This document shows, piece by piece, positions 45,750 through 54,579 of a stretch of DNA of 64,000 bases. A program made the position numbers and the translations under genes. Numbering within the stretch: position 1 is the first letter of the stretch; each line of letters begins with the position of its first letter. This stretch comes from CAXXOK01 sp963666755. GTDB taxonomy: Bacteria > Bacillota > Clostridia > Christensenellales > Aristaeellaceae. The stretch is taken from the NCBI GenBank assembly GCA_963666755.2, contig CAXXGW010000002.1:1-64000 (forward strand), written 5' to 3'. The notes under the pieces were generated by a model that was not told where the DNA came from, did no database searches, and worked only from the letters and a program-made list of their open reading frames with translations.

Positions 45750-46003
45750 CCCCCGCCACAGCGGAAAAAGGGTCAAGGGCAAAAGCCCTTTCGGGGTCTG
45801 GCGCCGGAGGGAAGCGTACGGCCGGCGGCCGCTTCGCCGAAGGCGAAAGCGACCCGCAGGCGGGGCGCGAAACGAGCATGCAAACGGCAGTGCTGCCTGC
45901 GAAGCTAGAACGCCCGGAGTAGGCCCCTAAAATTCCCATACCGCAGCATGCAGCCGCAAGCAAGCGCACAGCCCGAAGGGCTATGAGGCGAACGGTACAG
46001 GTG
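45750..46003 (+). repeat. family B hairpin cassette, copy 2
   Basis: This copy matches the 6.8-kb cassette over nearly its whole length: CCCCCGCCACAGCGG start, GGTCTGGCGCCGGAGGGAAG, GACCCGCAGGCGGGGCGCGA, CAGCATGCAGCCGCAAGC, then a diverged end GGGCTATGAGGCGAACGG. Confidence 0.8.
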
Positions 46004-46030
46004 CATCACAGAATGAAGCAATCCATCCCG

Positions 46031-46066
46031 CGCGGCGCTTCCGTCCCTTTGGACGGAAGCGCCGCG
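46031..46066. repeat. perfect 16-bp inverted repeat between family B copies
   Basis: CGCGGCGCTTCCGTCC (46031-46046), loop CTTT, then its exact complement (46051-46066). There is no strong T tail, so it is not a clear terminator, although it is the only strong hairpin after the ABC exporter genes. Confidence 0.75.
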
Positions 46067-46081
46067 TTCGCCTGCCGTTAT

Positions 46082-46262
46082 CCCCCGCCACAGCGGAAAA
46101 AGGGTCAAGGGCGAAAGCCCTTGCGGGGTCTGGCGCCGGAGGGAAGCGTGCGGCCGGTGGCCGCTTCGCAGAAGGCGAAAGCGACCCGCAGGCGGGGCGC
46201 GAAACGAGCAGGCAAACGGCAGTGCAGCCTGCGAAGCTTGAGCGCCCGGAGTGGAGCCCCAA
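46082..46262 (+). repeat. family B hairpin cassette, copy 3, truncated
   Basis: Identical in architecture to copies 1 and 2 up to CGCCCGGAGTGGAGCCCC, then it diverges. The distal third (CAGCATGCAGCCGCAAGC part) is missing. Confidence 0.8.
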
Positions 46263-46410
46263 ACCTCACCCGGGTTGCACCTTCGGAACCGAACAAGGGA
46301 TTTCATCCCCTGACCCATAAGATTGGCAAACTGCCGCAAACGCACCTCTCCCCCGCCCCAATCCCCGCGCTTCACGATTGCAAAACCTTTGGCGCAGGCG
46401 TTTCCACCGT

Positions 46411-46439
46411 TTGACAGCCCGCCTGCGCAATGGTAAGAT
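46411..46439 (+). promoter_or_regulatory. promoter of the 46.5-kb membrane protein gene
   Basis: TTGACA (46411-46416), a 17-nt spacer and TAAGAT (46434-46439), 62 nt before the ATG. Confidence 0.65.
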
Positions 46440-46501
46440 AAACCGTAAACAATCACCTCTCCCATCACGGAGCCGCCCATGCGGTTAAAGGGGATGAACG
46501 C

Positions 46502-47296
46502 ATGAATGTAAACGTTGCCAACCTTTATACGGCGCAGGCCGTCGGCCCGATCATCGCGGTGGTGGTCGCGCTGGTGGGCGCGGTCGCCGCGGCGCTGCTG
46601 TTCTTCAATGCCAAGCGCCGTACCCAGTACCGGGGTCTGCTCAAGCGCATCGGCGCGCATGTCAATTTCGACCGGTTCCTGCTGTCCTCCATCCTTAAGT
46701 TTCTGTATGTGTTTGTGGCGCTGTACTGCATGGCGTACGGGCTGGTGGGGCTGTTTACGGGCGCCCCGCTGGCGGGCCTGCTGTGGCTTGTGCTCGGCCC
46801 CGTAACCGCGCGGGTGGTGTTTGAGCAGCTGCTGTTGCTTTTGTCCCTGCACGAGCAGCAGGGCGAAACCAACGATCTGCTGCGCCGTATGCAGGGTCTG
46901 CCGCCCAAGGCCGCCATGCAGCCACAACCCCAGCCGCAGCCGCAACCCCAGCCGGTACCCAAGCAGCCGAATCGCAGCCAGCCCGTCGACCCACGCTATC
47001 CGCCGCGGCCCGTCGCCTACCCGCAGCAGAACACCGGGTTTAACGGCTACACTGCGCGCCCCAACCCCGCGCCCGCCTACCCCGCCGAGTACGGCATGAC
47101 CCAGCGCTACGCCCCCATCCGGCGCGAAAGCTACGGCGGCTACGAGCCGACCGGCTACGGCGCGGCCGCGGGAGCCGCCCCAGGCGCCAACCCACCCCCG
47201 GTGGTGCGCCCCACCCCCGCCGACGGCACAGGCCGCTTTTCGGCACTGCCCATGCAGGCCGAGCGGGACGAGCGCCCCAGCCCGAAAAAGAAGTAA
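46502..47296 (+). CDS. membrane protein with Pro/Gln/Tyr-rich tail
   Basis: The ATG at 46502 follows AAAGGGGAT. The 264-residue product has three hydrophobic segments (AVGPIIAVVVALVGAVAAALLF, SILKFLYVFVALYCMAYGLV, PLAGLLWLVLGPVTARVVF), resembling DUF4282-type proteins, then a disordered cytoplasmic tail with a PQPQPQPQPQP stretch and Tyr/Pro/Gly-rich sequence ending in KKK. I do not assign a function. It is monocistronic with its own promoter and terminator. Confidence 0.75.
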   Translation: MNVNVANLYTAQAVGPIIAVVVALVGAVAAALLFFNAKRRTQYRGLLKRIGAHVNFDRFLLSSILKFLYVFVALYCMAYGLVGLFTGAPLAGLLWLVLGPVTARVVFEQLLLLLSLHEQQGETNDLLRRMQGLPPKAAMQPQPQPQPQPQPVPKQPNRSQPVDPRYPPRPVAYPQQNTGFNGYTARPNPAPAYPAEYGMTQRYAPIRRESYGGYEPTGYGAAAGAAPGANPPPVVRPTPADGTGRFSALPMQAERDERPSPKKK

Positions 47297-47308
47297 TTCC
47301 AACCCAAC

Positions 47309-47362
47309 CGGCGCACGGCGCACGCGGGGCGCACGCCCGCGCGCGATCCGTGCGCCGTCTTT
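47309..47362 (+). terminator. Rho-independent terminator
   Basis: CGGCGCACGG (47309-47318) pairs with CCGTGCGCCG (47348-47357), followed by TCTTTTT. The long loop is itself GC-rich and can fold further. Confidence 0.75.
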
Positions 47363-47468
47363 TTATTCCCGGATGCAACAAAAACCGCCCGCGCAACGTC
47401 TCTTGTTGGGAGCCGCCTGCTGTGCGGCCGCAAAAATCAGCTCACCGTTGAAGGAGGAATCTTTCTTG

Positions 47469-49766
47469 ATGTTAAAACGCGCGTTCGCCCTGCTGATGAC
47501 GCTTTGCCTGGCACTGGCCGCCGTGGGGCCCGCCGCCGCCGAGGCGCAAAACGCATCCTTCTACCTGCAATCCTACAGCGCCAGCGCCCCCGCGGAGGAT
47601 AAGCGCGTAACCGGCGGCACCGCCCTGGGCGATACCCTGTATATCATGACCGGCAGCACTCTGGAAAGCTGGAAACCCGGCGAGGCGGAGCCGACCGTCC
47701 TTGCGGATGCGGTCGTTAACGCCGATTATATTAGCCCAGATGAATCCGACAAGGCGGAAAGCACCGGGGACGCCGTCTACAACCGGCTGCTGGCATACGG
47801 CAACGCCTTGTACGGCCTTAACCTGAACGACGGCAAGCTCTGGAAGCTGGTTGACGAAACCGGCTACCTCGCCAAGCCCGTGGCGCAAACCCCGCTTGCG
47901 TGGGATAAGGTCTCCCGGACAAGCACAGACGGGGATTATACCTATGTTCCGCAGTTCAACGATTTTGCCGTGGTCGGGCAGACCCTCTACGCGTGCGCCG
48001 TCGATTGGAACAACTCCGACCCGGCGTATGAGGTGTTCGGCTGGGCGCTGGATACCGGCGCAATGACCCTGCACCGCACCGATCTGGCCCTGCGCACGAT
48101 GGACGCGTACCGCGACGGGCTGCTGATCGGCAAACAGTACGACGATACCAAAAGCTGGGACGAGGCCACCCAGACCCAGCTGATGCCCAACCTGATTACG
48201 CTGGACCCCGCCACCGGCGAAACCAAAACCCTGTTTGCCTTTGAAGGCGCAGACATCTACGGCGTGCGCTACAACGCCGCCAACGATACGCTCTATTATG
48301 TAAACGGCTCCAGCGTTTACAGCATGGCCGGGCTGCAACAGCCAGCCAAGCTGAGCGCCTACCTGCCCAACCGCGTCTGGGAGGATGCGCGCATCTGCCT
48401 GCTGGACGGCAACATGTACGCTGTGATGGACAGCAACGGCGTGGTGGTGCGCGGGCTGGATATGCCCGGCATCGAAAACGGCGCGCTGACCATCTACGGC
48501 GAATACGGCAGCGCCGGGCATCAGGCCTACCTGAAAGCCTACCCGCAGGCGCTGGTCACCTGCTCGGAGGATTATTACAACGATCTGGAGGAGTTTACCA
48601 ACGCCATGGTGGCCGGCACCAACGCGGTGGACGTGCTGCGCCTGAGCACCGACTACTCCCCCTTTACCCGGCTGGTGGAAAAAGGTTACGCGCTGGACCT
48701 GAGCCCCTACCCGGAGCTGACGGCCGCCGTACAGGCCATGGACCCGAACCTGACCCGTTTGTGCTACCAGGACGGCAAGCTCTACGGCGTGCCGGTGGAG
48801 ATGTACGCTAACTGCTTCGGCTACAACACCGAAGCCTGGAAGTCCCTCGGGCTCACGGAGGACGATCTGCCCAAGACCATGCTGGATGTGCTTGATTTCC
48901 TGCAAAACTGGCAGGCCGATTACGGTGAGGAGCATACCGACCTGATGCCGCTGGACGTGGGCGACCTGCGCACCACGGTAATGGATTGGATTCTTACCGC
49001 CTATGTGGCCCAGTCCGACGCCAAGGGGGAAGCCCTCTCCTTTGACACGGAGCTGTTCCGCAAGCTCCTGACCGCGATGGAGGCCATCGACTTTACCGAG
49101 CTGCAGCCCGAAGACTCCAATGCCGACAGCGATTACTGGAACCGTACGCCGGTCATGTCCGTTTACATGACGGCTACCTACCCCGGCCAATACCGCTACA
49201 ACACGATGCAGCTGCTGCCTCTGCCGATCGACGAGGGCATGGACCCCGTGCTGCCCGTGAGCCTGCAGCTGTTCATCATCAACCCGCGCACCACCCATCT
49301 GGATCAGGCGGTGCAGTACCTGACCACCTACGTGCAGAACCTCGCGCCCGAAAGCGAAGGGATTACCCTCTACCCAGACCACAACGACCCGGTTGTGAAC
49401 CAGAGCTTTGAAAGCGACCTCAAAGGCTGGAAAGACAGCGTCGAAACGGTTACCAAACAGCTGGAAACCGCCAAGCCGGAGGAGAAAGCCTCCCTGCAAA
49501 ACGATCTGGATTACCTGAACAAGCTGATTGCCAATGCGGATGACGACCGGTATCTGGTTTCCGCCAAGGCGATTGAGCAGTACCGTACGCAGATTGCGCC
49601 CTGGCTGGTGGTTGGCGACCAATCCCCGCTCAAGGTATGGGGCAAGGACGGCTCCAACGAGTTCAGCACTCTGGAAAACCAGTATATGGACGGCGCCATC
49701 ACGCTGGATACGTTCGTCAAGGAGATGGACAAGCGCATCCGCATGATGCAGCTGGAAGATCAGTAA
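47469..49766 (+). CDS. secreted beta-propeller-like / family 1 solute-binding fusion protein (paralogue 1)
   Basis: AAGGAGG (47451-47457) precedes both a TTG at 47466 and the ATG at 47469. The 765-residue protein has a signal peptide (about 1-24, no lipobox Cys) and then ~310 residues of short repeated beta motifs with GDTLYIM, GNALYGLNLNDGKLWKL, GQTLYACAV and DGNMYAVMD, suggestive of a beta-propeller. From about residue 339 a family 1 extracellular solute-binding fold follows (LTIYGEYGSAGHQAYLKAYP, YNDLEEFTNAMVAGTNAVDV, LYGVPVEMYANCFGYNTEAW), and a ~100-residue helical tail ending EMDKRIRMMQLEDQ. The next gene is a paralogue with the same layout and sugar-type permease genes follow, so it probably captures a glycan or other ligand. 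Confidence 0.8.
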   Translation: MLKRAFALLMTLCLALAAVGPAAAEAQNASFYLQSYSASAPAEDKRVTGGTALGDTLYIMTGSTLESWKPGEAEPTVLADAVVNADYISPDESDKAESTGDAVYNRLLAYGNALYGLNLNDGKLWKLVDETGYLAKPVAQTPLAWDKVSRTSTDGDYTYVPQFNDFAVVGQTLYACAVDWNNSDPAYEVFGWALDTGAMTLHRTDLALRTMDAYRDGLLIGKQYDDTKSWDEATQTQLMPNLITLDPATGETKTLFAFEGADIYGVRYNAANDTLYYVNGSSVYSMAGLQQPAKLSAYLPNRVWEDARICLLDGNMYAVMDSNGVVVRGLDMPGIENGALTIYGEYGSAGHQAYLKAYPQALVTCSEDYYNDLEEFTNAMVAGTNAVDVLRLSTDYSPFTRLVEKGYALDLSPYPELTAAVQAMDPNLTRLCYQDGKLYGVPVEMYANCFGYNTEAWKSLGLTEDDLPKTMLDVLDFLQNWQADYGEEHTDLMPLDVGDLRTTVMDWILTAYVAQSDAKGEALSFDTELFRKLLTAMEAIDFTELQPEDSNADSDYWNRTPVMSVYMTATYPGQYRYNTMQLLPLPIDEGMDPVLPVSLQLFIINPRTTHLDQAVQYLTTYVQNLAPESEGITLYPDHNDPVVNQSFESDLKGWKDSVETVTKQLETAKPEEKASLQNDLDYLNKLIANADDDRYLVSAKAIEQYRTQIAPWLVVGDQSPLKVWGKDGSNEFSTLENQYMDGAITLDTFVKEMDKRIRMMQLEDQ

Positions 49767-49793
49767 CTCCCCCCCTTTGCGCAAACTGCCACA

Positions 49794-49820
49794 TCCGCGC
49801 GGACATTTCGTCCGCGCGGA
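49794..49820 (+). terminator. hairpin between the two solute-binding paralogues
   Basis: A perfect 11-bp stem TCCGCGCGGAC / GTCCGCGCGGA with loop ATTTC, 28 nt after the first gene. The tail (ACCTGTTT) is weak, so it may attenuate rather than end transcription. Confidence 0.55.
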
Positions 49821-49861
49821 ACCTGTTTATGGACAGTCGGGCAACCCCCGGCGGCCGTCTG

Positions 49862-49870
49862 TGCTATAAT
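49862..49870 (+). promoter_or_regulatory. extended -10 promoter of the second paralogue
   Basis: TGC-TATAAT (TATAAT at 49865-49870) lies 36 nt before the TTG start. No good -35 hexamer is seen 17 nt upstream. Confidence 0.5.
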
Positions 49871-49905
49871 CAGCGTATCTTCGAATCAGGAAAGGATGAG
49901 CACCC

Positions 49906-52233
49906 TTGAAAAAATGGATTGCCCTGCTTCTAAGCCTTTGCCTGCTGCTGACCGGCGCGCCCGCGCTGGCCGCCAGCGTAAGCGTAACCACCTCCGGGAG
50001 CGACGGCGCATCCGTTGCCGGGGAGGAAGCCAGCGCGGGCGTCGCCTCGCTGGCCTCGCTTAACGGCACGCTGTATGTGCTGTATACCGACGGCCGCCTG
50101 GCCGCCGTAGACCCCGCCACCAAGGCCGAAACCCCGCTTGGCGAGCTGCTTTACAGCCAGCCTTACCTCACGGCGGACGAGATTGCCAGTGCGCAGCCCG
50201 CCGACGCGGCCGCCCTGACCCCGGCCGAGCTGCTGTTTATCCATCAGGATACGCTGTGCGGCCTGTGCGCCGCGACAGGGCAGGTCAGCACCCTGCTGGA
50301 CGCGTCCGGTGCGTTCGCGCCGCAGGCGCTGCCCGTTACGCTGCAAACCGCCGGGCTGCCGGGCCAGGGTGAGCAAAGCAAGCTGACCGTGCTGGATACC
50401 TGCGTGCTGGACGGCGCGCTGTACCTGCTCACCCGGGACGATTCCGCCGGCACCCTCGCCACGGCGCTCGCCTCCTACGACCTGAGCACCGGCGCCGCCC
50501 ACGCCTACACCGTGCAGAACCTCCAGAACATCGCCCCGTATCAGGGCGGCAAGCTGCTGGCCCGCCGGTATGATATGACCACCCTACAATCGGTCGCCTC
50601 CGCCGAAGACCTGACCGATTGCGACTACGGCCTCTTTACCCCCGCGGACGATACCTACCAGAGCACCGCCGCGTTCCAGACCGACAACATCATGCGCGGC
50701 TACGCGATCGGCGGCATGGTATACAGCCCTGACAACGATACGCTGTACTACGCCAACGGCAGCAAGCTGGAGGGCCTTACCTACGCGACCGGCGCGGTGC
50801 GCACCAGCGCCTACACCAGCGAAGGCATGCTCGGCGGCGCGATGCAGACCACCGCCATTGCGTACGTGCAGGGCGGCTACTATGCCAAGGCCGACGCCAA
50901 CGGCTGGCAGGTAATCGCACTGGATACCGACGCCGTGCAGAAGGGCGCGCTGCGCATCTTCGGTGAGTTCGGCTCCGAGGCGCACCAGTCCTTCGCCAAA
51001 AACTACCCGGACATCCCCACCGAGGTTGCCTCGGATTACAGTTACGACATCGAAAGCCTCGCCAACGCCATGGTAAGCGACAACAACGCCTACGACGTGC
51101 TGCTGCTGATCCTCAGCTATATGCCGGTGGAAAAGCTGATCGAGAAAGGCTACTGCACCGACCTGAGCGCCTACCCCGAAATCATGCAGCGGGTCGCGGG
51201 GCTAGACCCCCGCTTTACCGCGGGCGTCACGGTGGATGGCAAGCTCTACGGCGTGCCGGTATCCTCCTCCGCGTTCAGCTACGGCGTCAATCTGGAAAAC
51301 TGGAAGGCGCTGGGCCTGACCGAGGCCGATCTGCCCACCAACCTGATCGACTTCTATGAGTTTATTAATAACTATGCCGACGATTACGGCGACGATCACC
51401 CCGACCTGCGGCTGTTCGACATGGGCGGCGACAATATCAAGACCCTGCTCTTCAGCCTGATGCTGGATAACTACATCGTCTACGGCCAGACGACGGGCAA
51501 CGGCGAGCCGCAATTTGACGATCCGCTGTTCCGCGAAGTGCTGGACGCCTTCGAGCAGCTGGACTTTGACACTCTGGCCGCCAACAGCGACGCCGACGCG
51601 GCGGATTACGGCGGCAAGCAGTCGGTGTTCAGCATCTACATGCCGCTGACCACCTTCAGCACCATGTACGCAGCCCTCACCCCGCTGGTGCTTTCGCTCA
51701 CCCCCGATACACAGCCTGTGCTGGGCGCCAACCTGAGCGTGCTGATTCTCAACCCGCGCTCCACACGCAAGGACGATGCCGTCAAGTACATCTGCAACTA
51801 TCTGGACAATCTGGACGACAGCAACGCCATCGTCCTGCACCCGGACGATAACGAGCCGCGGCTGGACAAGACCTACGATCAAAACCGCAAGGGCCTGACC
51901 GACGCCATCGCCAAGCAGCAGGCGCTGCTGGACGCCGCCGATGCAAGCAGCAAGGCCGGCGTGCAGGATACGCTGGACCAACTGAACGCGCAGTTGACCG
52001 ATCTGGATGCGCACCGCTACAGCGTAACAGCCGAGCAGATTGCCACCTTCCGCAACGTCATTTCCGACAAACTGGCGGTGTGCCAGCAGAGCGTGCTGTA
52101 CAGCGCCGATAAAACCGCCCAGAACGAGCTGAGCAAGCTGCTGATGCAGTATCTGGACGGCGCCACCACGCAGGACGCGTTTGTGAAGGAAATGGATAAG
52201 CGCACCCGCATGATGCAGCTGGAAGCCCAGTAA
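49906..52233 (+). CDS. secreted beta-propeller-like / family 1 solute-binding fusion protein (paralogue 2)
   Basis: The TTG at 49906 (M-KKWIALLLSLCLLLTGAPA) has AAAGGATGAG upstream. The 775-residue protein has the same order as its neighbour: signal peptide without lipobox Cys, beta-repeat region (NGTLYVLYTDGRLAAVDP, DTLCGLCAATGQV, DTLYYANGSKLEGL), solute-binding fold from about residue 347 (LRIFGEFGSEAHQSFAKNYP, LYGVPVSSSAFSYGVNLENW) and a helical tail ending EMDKRTRMMQLEAQ. Similarity to paralogue 1 is spread over the full length, so the pair arose by tandem duplication and then diverged, presumably in ligand. Confidence 0.8.
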   Translation: MKKWIALLLSLCLLLTGAPALAASVSVTTSGSDGASVAGEEASAGVASLASLNGTLYVLYTDGRLAAVDPATKAETPLGELLYSQPYLTADEIASAQPADAAALTPAELLFIHQDTLCGLCAATGQVSTLLDASGAFAPQALPVTLQTAGLPGQGEQSKLTVLDTCVLDGALYLLTRDDSAGTLATALASYDLSTGAAHAYTVQNLQNIAPYQGGKLLARRYDMTTLQSVASAEDLTDCDYGLFTPADDTYQSTAAFQTDNIMRGYAIGGMVYSPDNDTLYYANGSKLEGLTYATGAVRTSAYTSEGMLGGAMQTTAIAYVQGGYYAKADANGWQVIALDTDAVQKGALRIFGEFGSEAHQSFAKNYPDIPTEVASDYSYDIESLANAMVSDNNAYDVLLLILSYMPVEKLIEKGYCTDLSAYPEIMQRVAGLDPRFTAGVTVDGKLYGVPVSSSAFSYGVNLENWKALGLTEADLPTNLIDFYEFINNYADDYGDDHPDLRLFDMGGDNIKTLLFSLMLDNYIVYGQTTGNGEPQFDDPLFREVLDAFEQLDFDTLAANSDADAADYGGKQSVFSIYMPLTTFSTMYAALTPLVLSLTPDTQPVLGANLSVLILNPRSTRKDDAVKYICNYLDNLDDSNAIVLHPDDNEPRLDKTYDQNRKGLTDAIAKQQALLDAADASSKAGVQDTLDQLNAQLTDLDAHRYSVTAEQIATFRNVISDKLAVCQQSVLYSADKTAQNELSKLLMQYLDGATTQDAFVKEMDKRTRMMQLEAQ

Positions 52234-52291
52234 AGCCTGCCCTTTGCCGCGGCCGGGATGTCCGCCCGCGCCGCGGCGCCCCCGCGCAAAC

Positions 52292-52508
52292 CGCCCGCCG
52301 CACCCGCGTGCGGGCGGTCAGGCCGTTGACAAACCTGTAAAGACGCTGGGATACAGGCTGCTCAAAAAGGTTCAGATGCGCGAAGCCAAACCGGATAAGG
52401 GTGGGAGCGTACACGGACGTACGTGACCGCCTTTATCCGGTGCCGGCGACAACGCAGATGGGCCTTTTTCAGCAGGCTGATCGCCCGCCGCACCCGCGCG
52501 CGGGCGGT
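52292..52508 (+). repeat. family C element, copy 3, inside a duplicated terminator hairpin
   Basis: About 163 bp (52319-52481) lies between two copies of a 27-bp palindrome, CGCCCGCCGCACCCGCGTGC and the next seven bases, at 52292-52318 and 52482-52508 (26 of 27 identical). Only the right copy has the T run. Inverted ends are CAGGCTGCTCAAAAAGG (52354-52370) and CCTTTTTCAGCAGGCTG (52463-52479); the internal stem is ACCGGATAAGGGTGG / CCGCCTTTATCCGGT. Confidence 0.87.
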
Positions 52509-52514
52509 TTTTTT
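52482..52514 (+). terminator. Rho-independent terminator of the second solute-binding gene
   Basis: CGCCCGC and GCGGGCG stems followed by a run of T (52508-52514). Its stem is the right-hand copy of the duplicated hairpin that flanks the family C element. Confidence 0.85.
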
Positions 52515-52571
52515 CTGTCGGCGCCCATCCCGCATGGGATGAAACCCCGCCCGCGATTCGTTTTGGGTTTG

Positions 52572-52600
52572 TTGCCCTTTGCCGGGTGTTGTGGTAAGAT
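52572..52600 (+). promoter_or_regulatory. promoter of the permease/adaptor genes
   Basis: TTGCCC (52572-52577), a 17-nt spacer and TAAGAT (52595-52600), 65 nt before the GTG start. Confidence 0.55.
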
Positions 52601-52665
52601 GGACGCTGGCAAAGCTGCAAGCCCCCGCGCGCGCGGCGCGCTAACCTTCCGCCAAGGAGGCCGTC

Positions 52666-53523
52666 GTGTTTACCCGCAAAAAAACCGTCTGGCTGTATCT
52701 GGCTCCAGGCCTGCTGGGCCTGCTGGCCTTCTATTTCGTTCCGTTTTTCTGGGGCGTCTGGTTCAGCCTGACGGACGGTACCATCGACAACCGTTTTGTC
52801 GGCTTTCAAAACTATCTGGACGTCTGGGGCAATGAAATTTTCCAGTTGGGGTTAAAGAATACGCTGGAGCTGTCGGCGCTGTGCGCCCCGGCCATCTTTG
52901 TGCTGTCCTTCCTGCTGGCGTCGCTGCTGCGCAAGCGCGTGCCGGGGGACGGGTTTTTCCGCAACGCCCTGCTGATGCCCTACCTGATGCCCAGCGCTGC
53001 CATGCTCATCATCTGGATGCTGATGTTCGACTACGGCGGCGTGGTCAACCGCATGGCGGTGGCGCTGGGGCTGGGGCGCGTATTCTGGCTGGAGGGCGCG
53101 CAGCTGCGCGTGCCCATTGTGCTTTTGTATATCTGGAAAAACCTAGGCTTCAGCGTGGTTATCTTCACAGCCGCGCTGCAGGCCGTGCCCGAATCGCTGT
53201 ACGAGTACGCAGCGCTGGAGGGCGCGGGGTTTTTCCGGCGGCAGTTTTCCATTACCCTGCCGCAGATTTTACCCACGGCGTTTCTGGTGCTGGTGCTGGC
53301 GGTGGTAAACGCCTTCAAGATTTTCAAGGAGGTGTACGTGATCGGCGGGGCTTACCCGGACGAGAGCGTCTACACCCTGCAGCATTACATGAACAACAAG
53401 TTTTCCAAGCTGGATTATCAGGATGTGACCACCGCCGCCTACAGCTTTGCGGTAATCGTGATCGCCCTGTTCCTGCTGATGTACCGCACCAAAGCCGTAC
53501 GACAGGGGGATAACGCCGCATGA
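52666..53523 (+). CDS. sugar ABC transporter permease, MalF-like
   Basis: The GTG at 52666 has AAGGAGG 6 nt upstream. The 285-residue protein has six membrane helices, the N-terminal FYFVPFFWGVWFSLTDGTID and the EAA loop SLYEYAALEGAGFFRRQFSI. This is the family of CUT1 carbohydrate importers. Its stop overlaps the next permease (ATGA). No nucleotide-binding subunit is encoded in the locus, so it probably shares a distant MsmX-type ATPase. Confidence 0.93.
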   Translation: MFTRKKTVWLYLAPGLLGLLAFYFVPFFWGVWFSLTDGTIDNRFVGFQNYLDVWGNEIFQLGLKNTLELSALCAPAIFVLSFLLASLLRKRVPGDGFFRNALLMPYLMPSAAMLIIWMLMFDYGGVVNRMAVALGLGRVFWLEGAQLRVPIVLLYIWKNLGFSVVIFTAALQAVPESLYEYAALEGAGFFRRQFSITLPQILPTAFLVLVLAVVNAFKIFKEVYVIGGAYPDESVYTLQHYMNNKFSKLDYQDVTTAAYSFAVIVIALFLLMYRTKAVRQGDNAA

Positions 53524-54560
53524 GCCAGACGCCTTTTGCCTGGGCCGACCCCCACAGCGAGGTTGTGCCGCCGGTGCTGGGCCCGGACCCCACGCTGGAC
53601 GGCGGGTTTACGCCCCTGCCGGCCCCCGACCCCACCAAACCCATCCAGTTTCTGCACATCCCCGGCCGCAACGAAAACCGCCGCGCCAGCCGCGTCCGGC
53701 GCTGGCTGCGCCTGATACGCCACAACCGCCCGCTGGTGGCGGCCATCCTGCTGCTGCTGGCCGTGCTGATGCTCCTCCCGGTGGTGTTCACATTCTTGTA
53801 TTCGTTCTTCCCCAAAGGGGAGATCAGCACCTATCTGGGGCTGCGTAACCGCTATGACGATACCAAGTGGCTGGATGTGCTCTTCTCCCCCTCGGTGGTC
53901 AGCCTCCGGCAGTACTACACCCTCCTGATTGAGGAGCCGCAGTACCTCAAGCTGTTCTGCAACAGCGCCCTGTACGGCGGGGCGATCCTGCTGGGGCAGG
54001 CGCTGGTGATCCCCATGACAGCCTACGCGCTCAGCCGCTTCACCTTCCGCGGCCGGGACACGCTGTTTTTTCTGGTGCTGATGCTCATGCTGCTGCCCTT
54101 TCAGGTGACCATGGCCCCCAGCGTGATGACGCTGCGGGCGCTGGGGCTGTTAAACACGGTGTGGGCCATCATCCTGCCAATGGTGTTCTCGCCGTTTTAC
54201 ATCTTCCTGCTGCGGCAGTTCATGGTAGGCATCCCGGCGGAAATTGTGGAGGCCGGGCAGATGGACGGTGCGGGCACGCTGCGCACTTTCGTGCACGTGA
54301 TCCTGCCGGTGTGCCGCCCCATCCTGGGCGCGGCGGCCGCCCTGAGCTTCGCGGACTGCTGGAATCTGGTGGAACAGCCCCTGGTGTACCTGACGGACAC
54401 CAACCTCCAGCCGCTGAGCGTGATGTTTAACCAGATGAACGAGCAGAGCACCGCCGTAGCCTTCGCGGGGGCGGCCCTCTACCTGCTGCCGATGCTGCTG
54501 GTATACCTGTATTTTCAGGATGACATTCTGCTGGGCGTACAGCTCAGCGAGCTGAAATGA
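53520..54560 (+). CDS. carbohydrate ABC transporter permease, MalG-like, with N-terminal extension
   Basis: The 346-residue protein carries the MalG-family core: first helix from about residue 71, VIPMTAYALSRFTFRGRDTL, MLLPFQVTMAPSVMTLRALG, and the EAA loop EIVEAGQMDGAGTLRTFVHV. About 60 extra cytoplasmic residues, Pro-rich (PPVLGPDPTLDGG, PLPAPDPTKP), precede the first helix and are not usual for the family. It forms the channel with the preceding permease. Confidence 0.92.
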   Translation: MSQTPFAWADPHSEVVPPVLGPDPTLDGGFTPLPAPDPTKPIQFLHIPGRNENRRASRVRRWLRLIRHNRPLVAAILLLLAVLMLLPVVFTFLYSFFPKGEISTYLGLRNRYDDTKWLDVLFSPSVVSLRQYYTLLIEEPQYLKLFCNSALYGGAILLGQALVIPMTAYALSRFTFRGRDTLFFLVLMLMLLPFQVTMAPSVMTLRALGLLNTVWAIILPMVFSPFYIFLLRQFMVGIPAEIVEAGQMDGAGTLRTFVHVILPVCRPILGAAAALSFADCWNLVEQPLVYLTDTNLQPLSVMFNQMNEQSTAVAFAGAALYLLPMLLVYLYFQDDILLGVQLSELK

Positions 54561-54579
54561 CGACCGGGGAGGCCGAACC

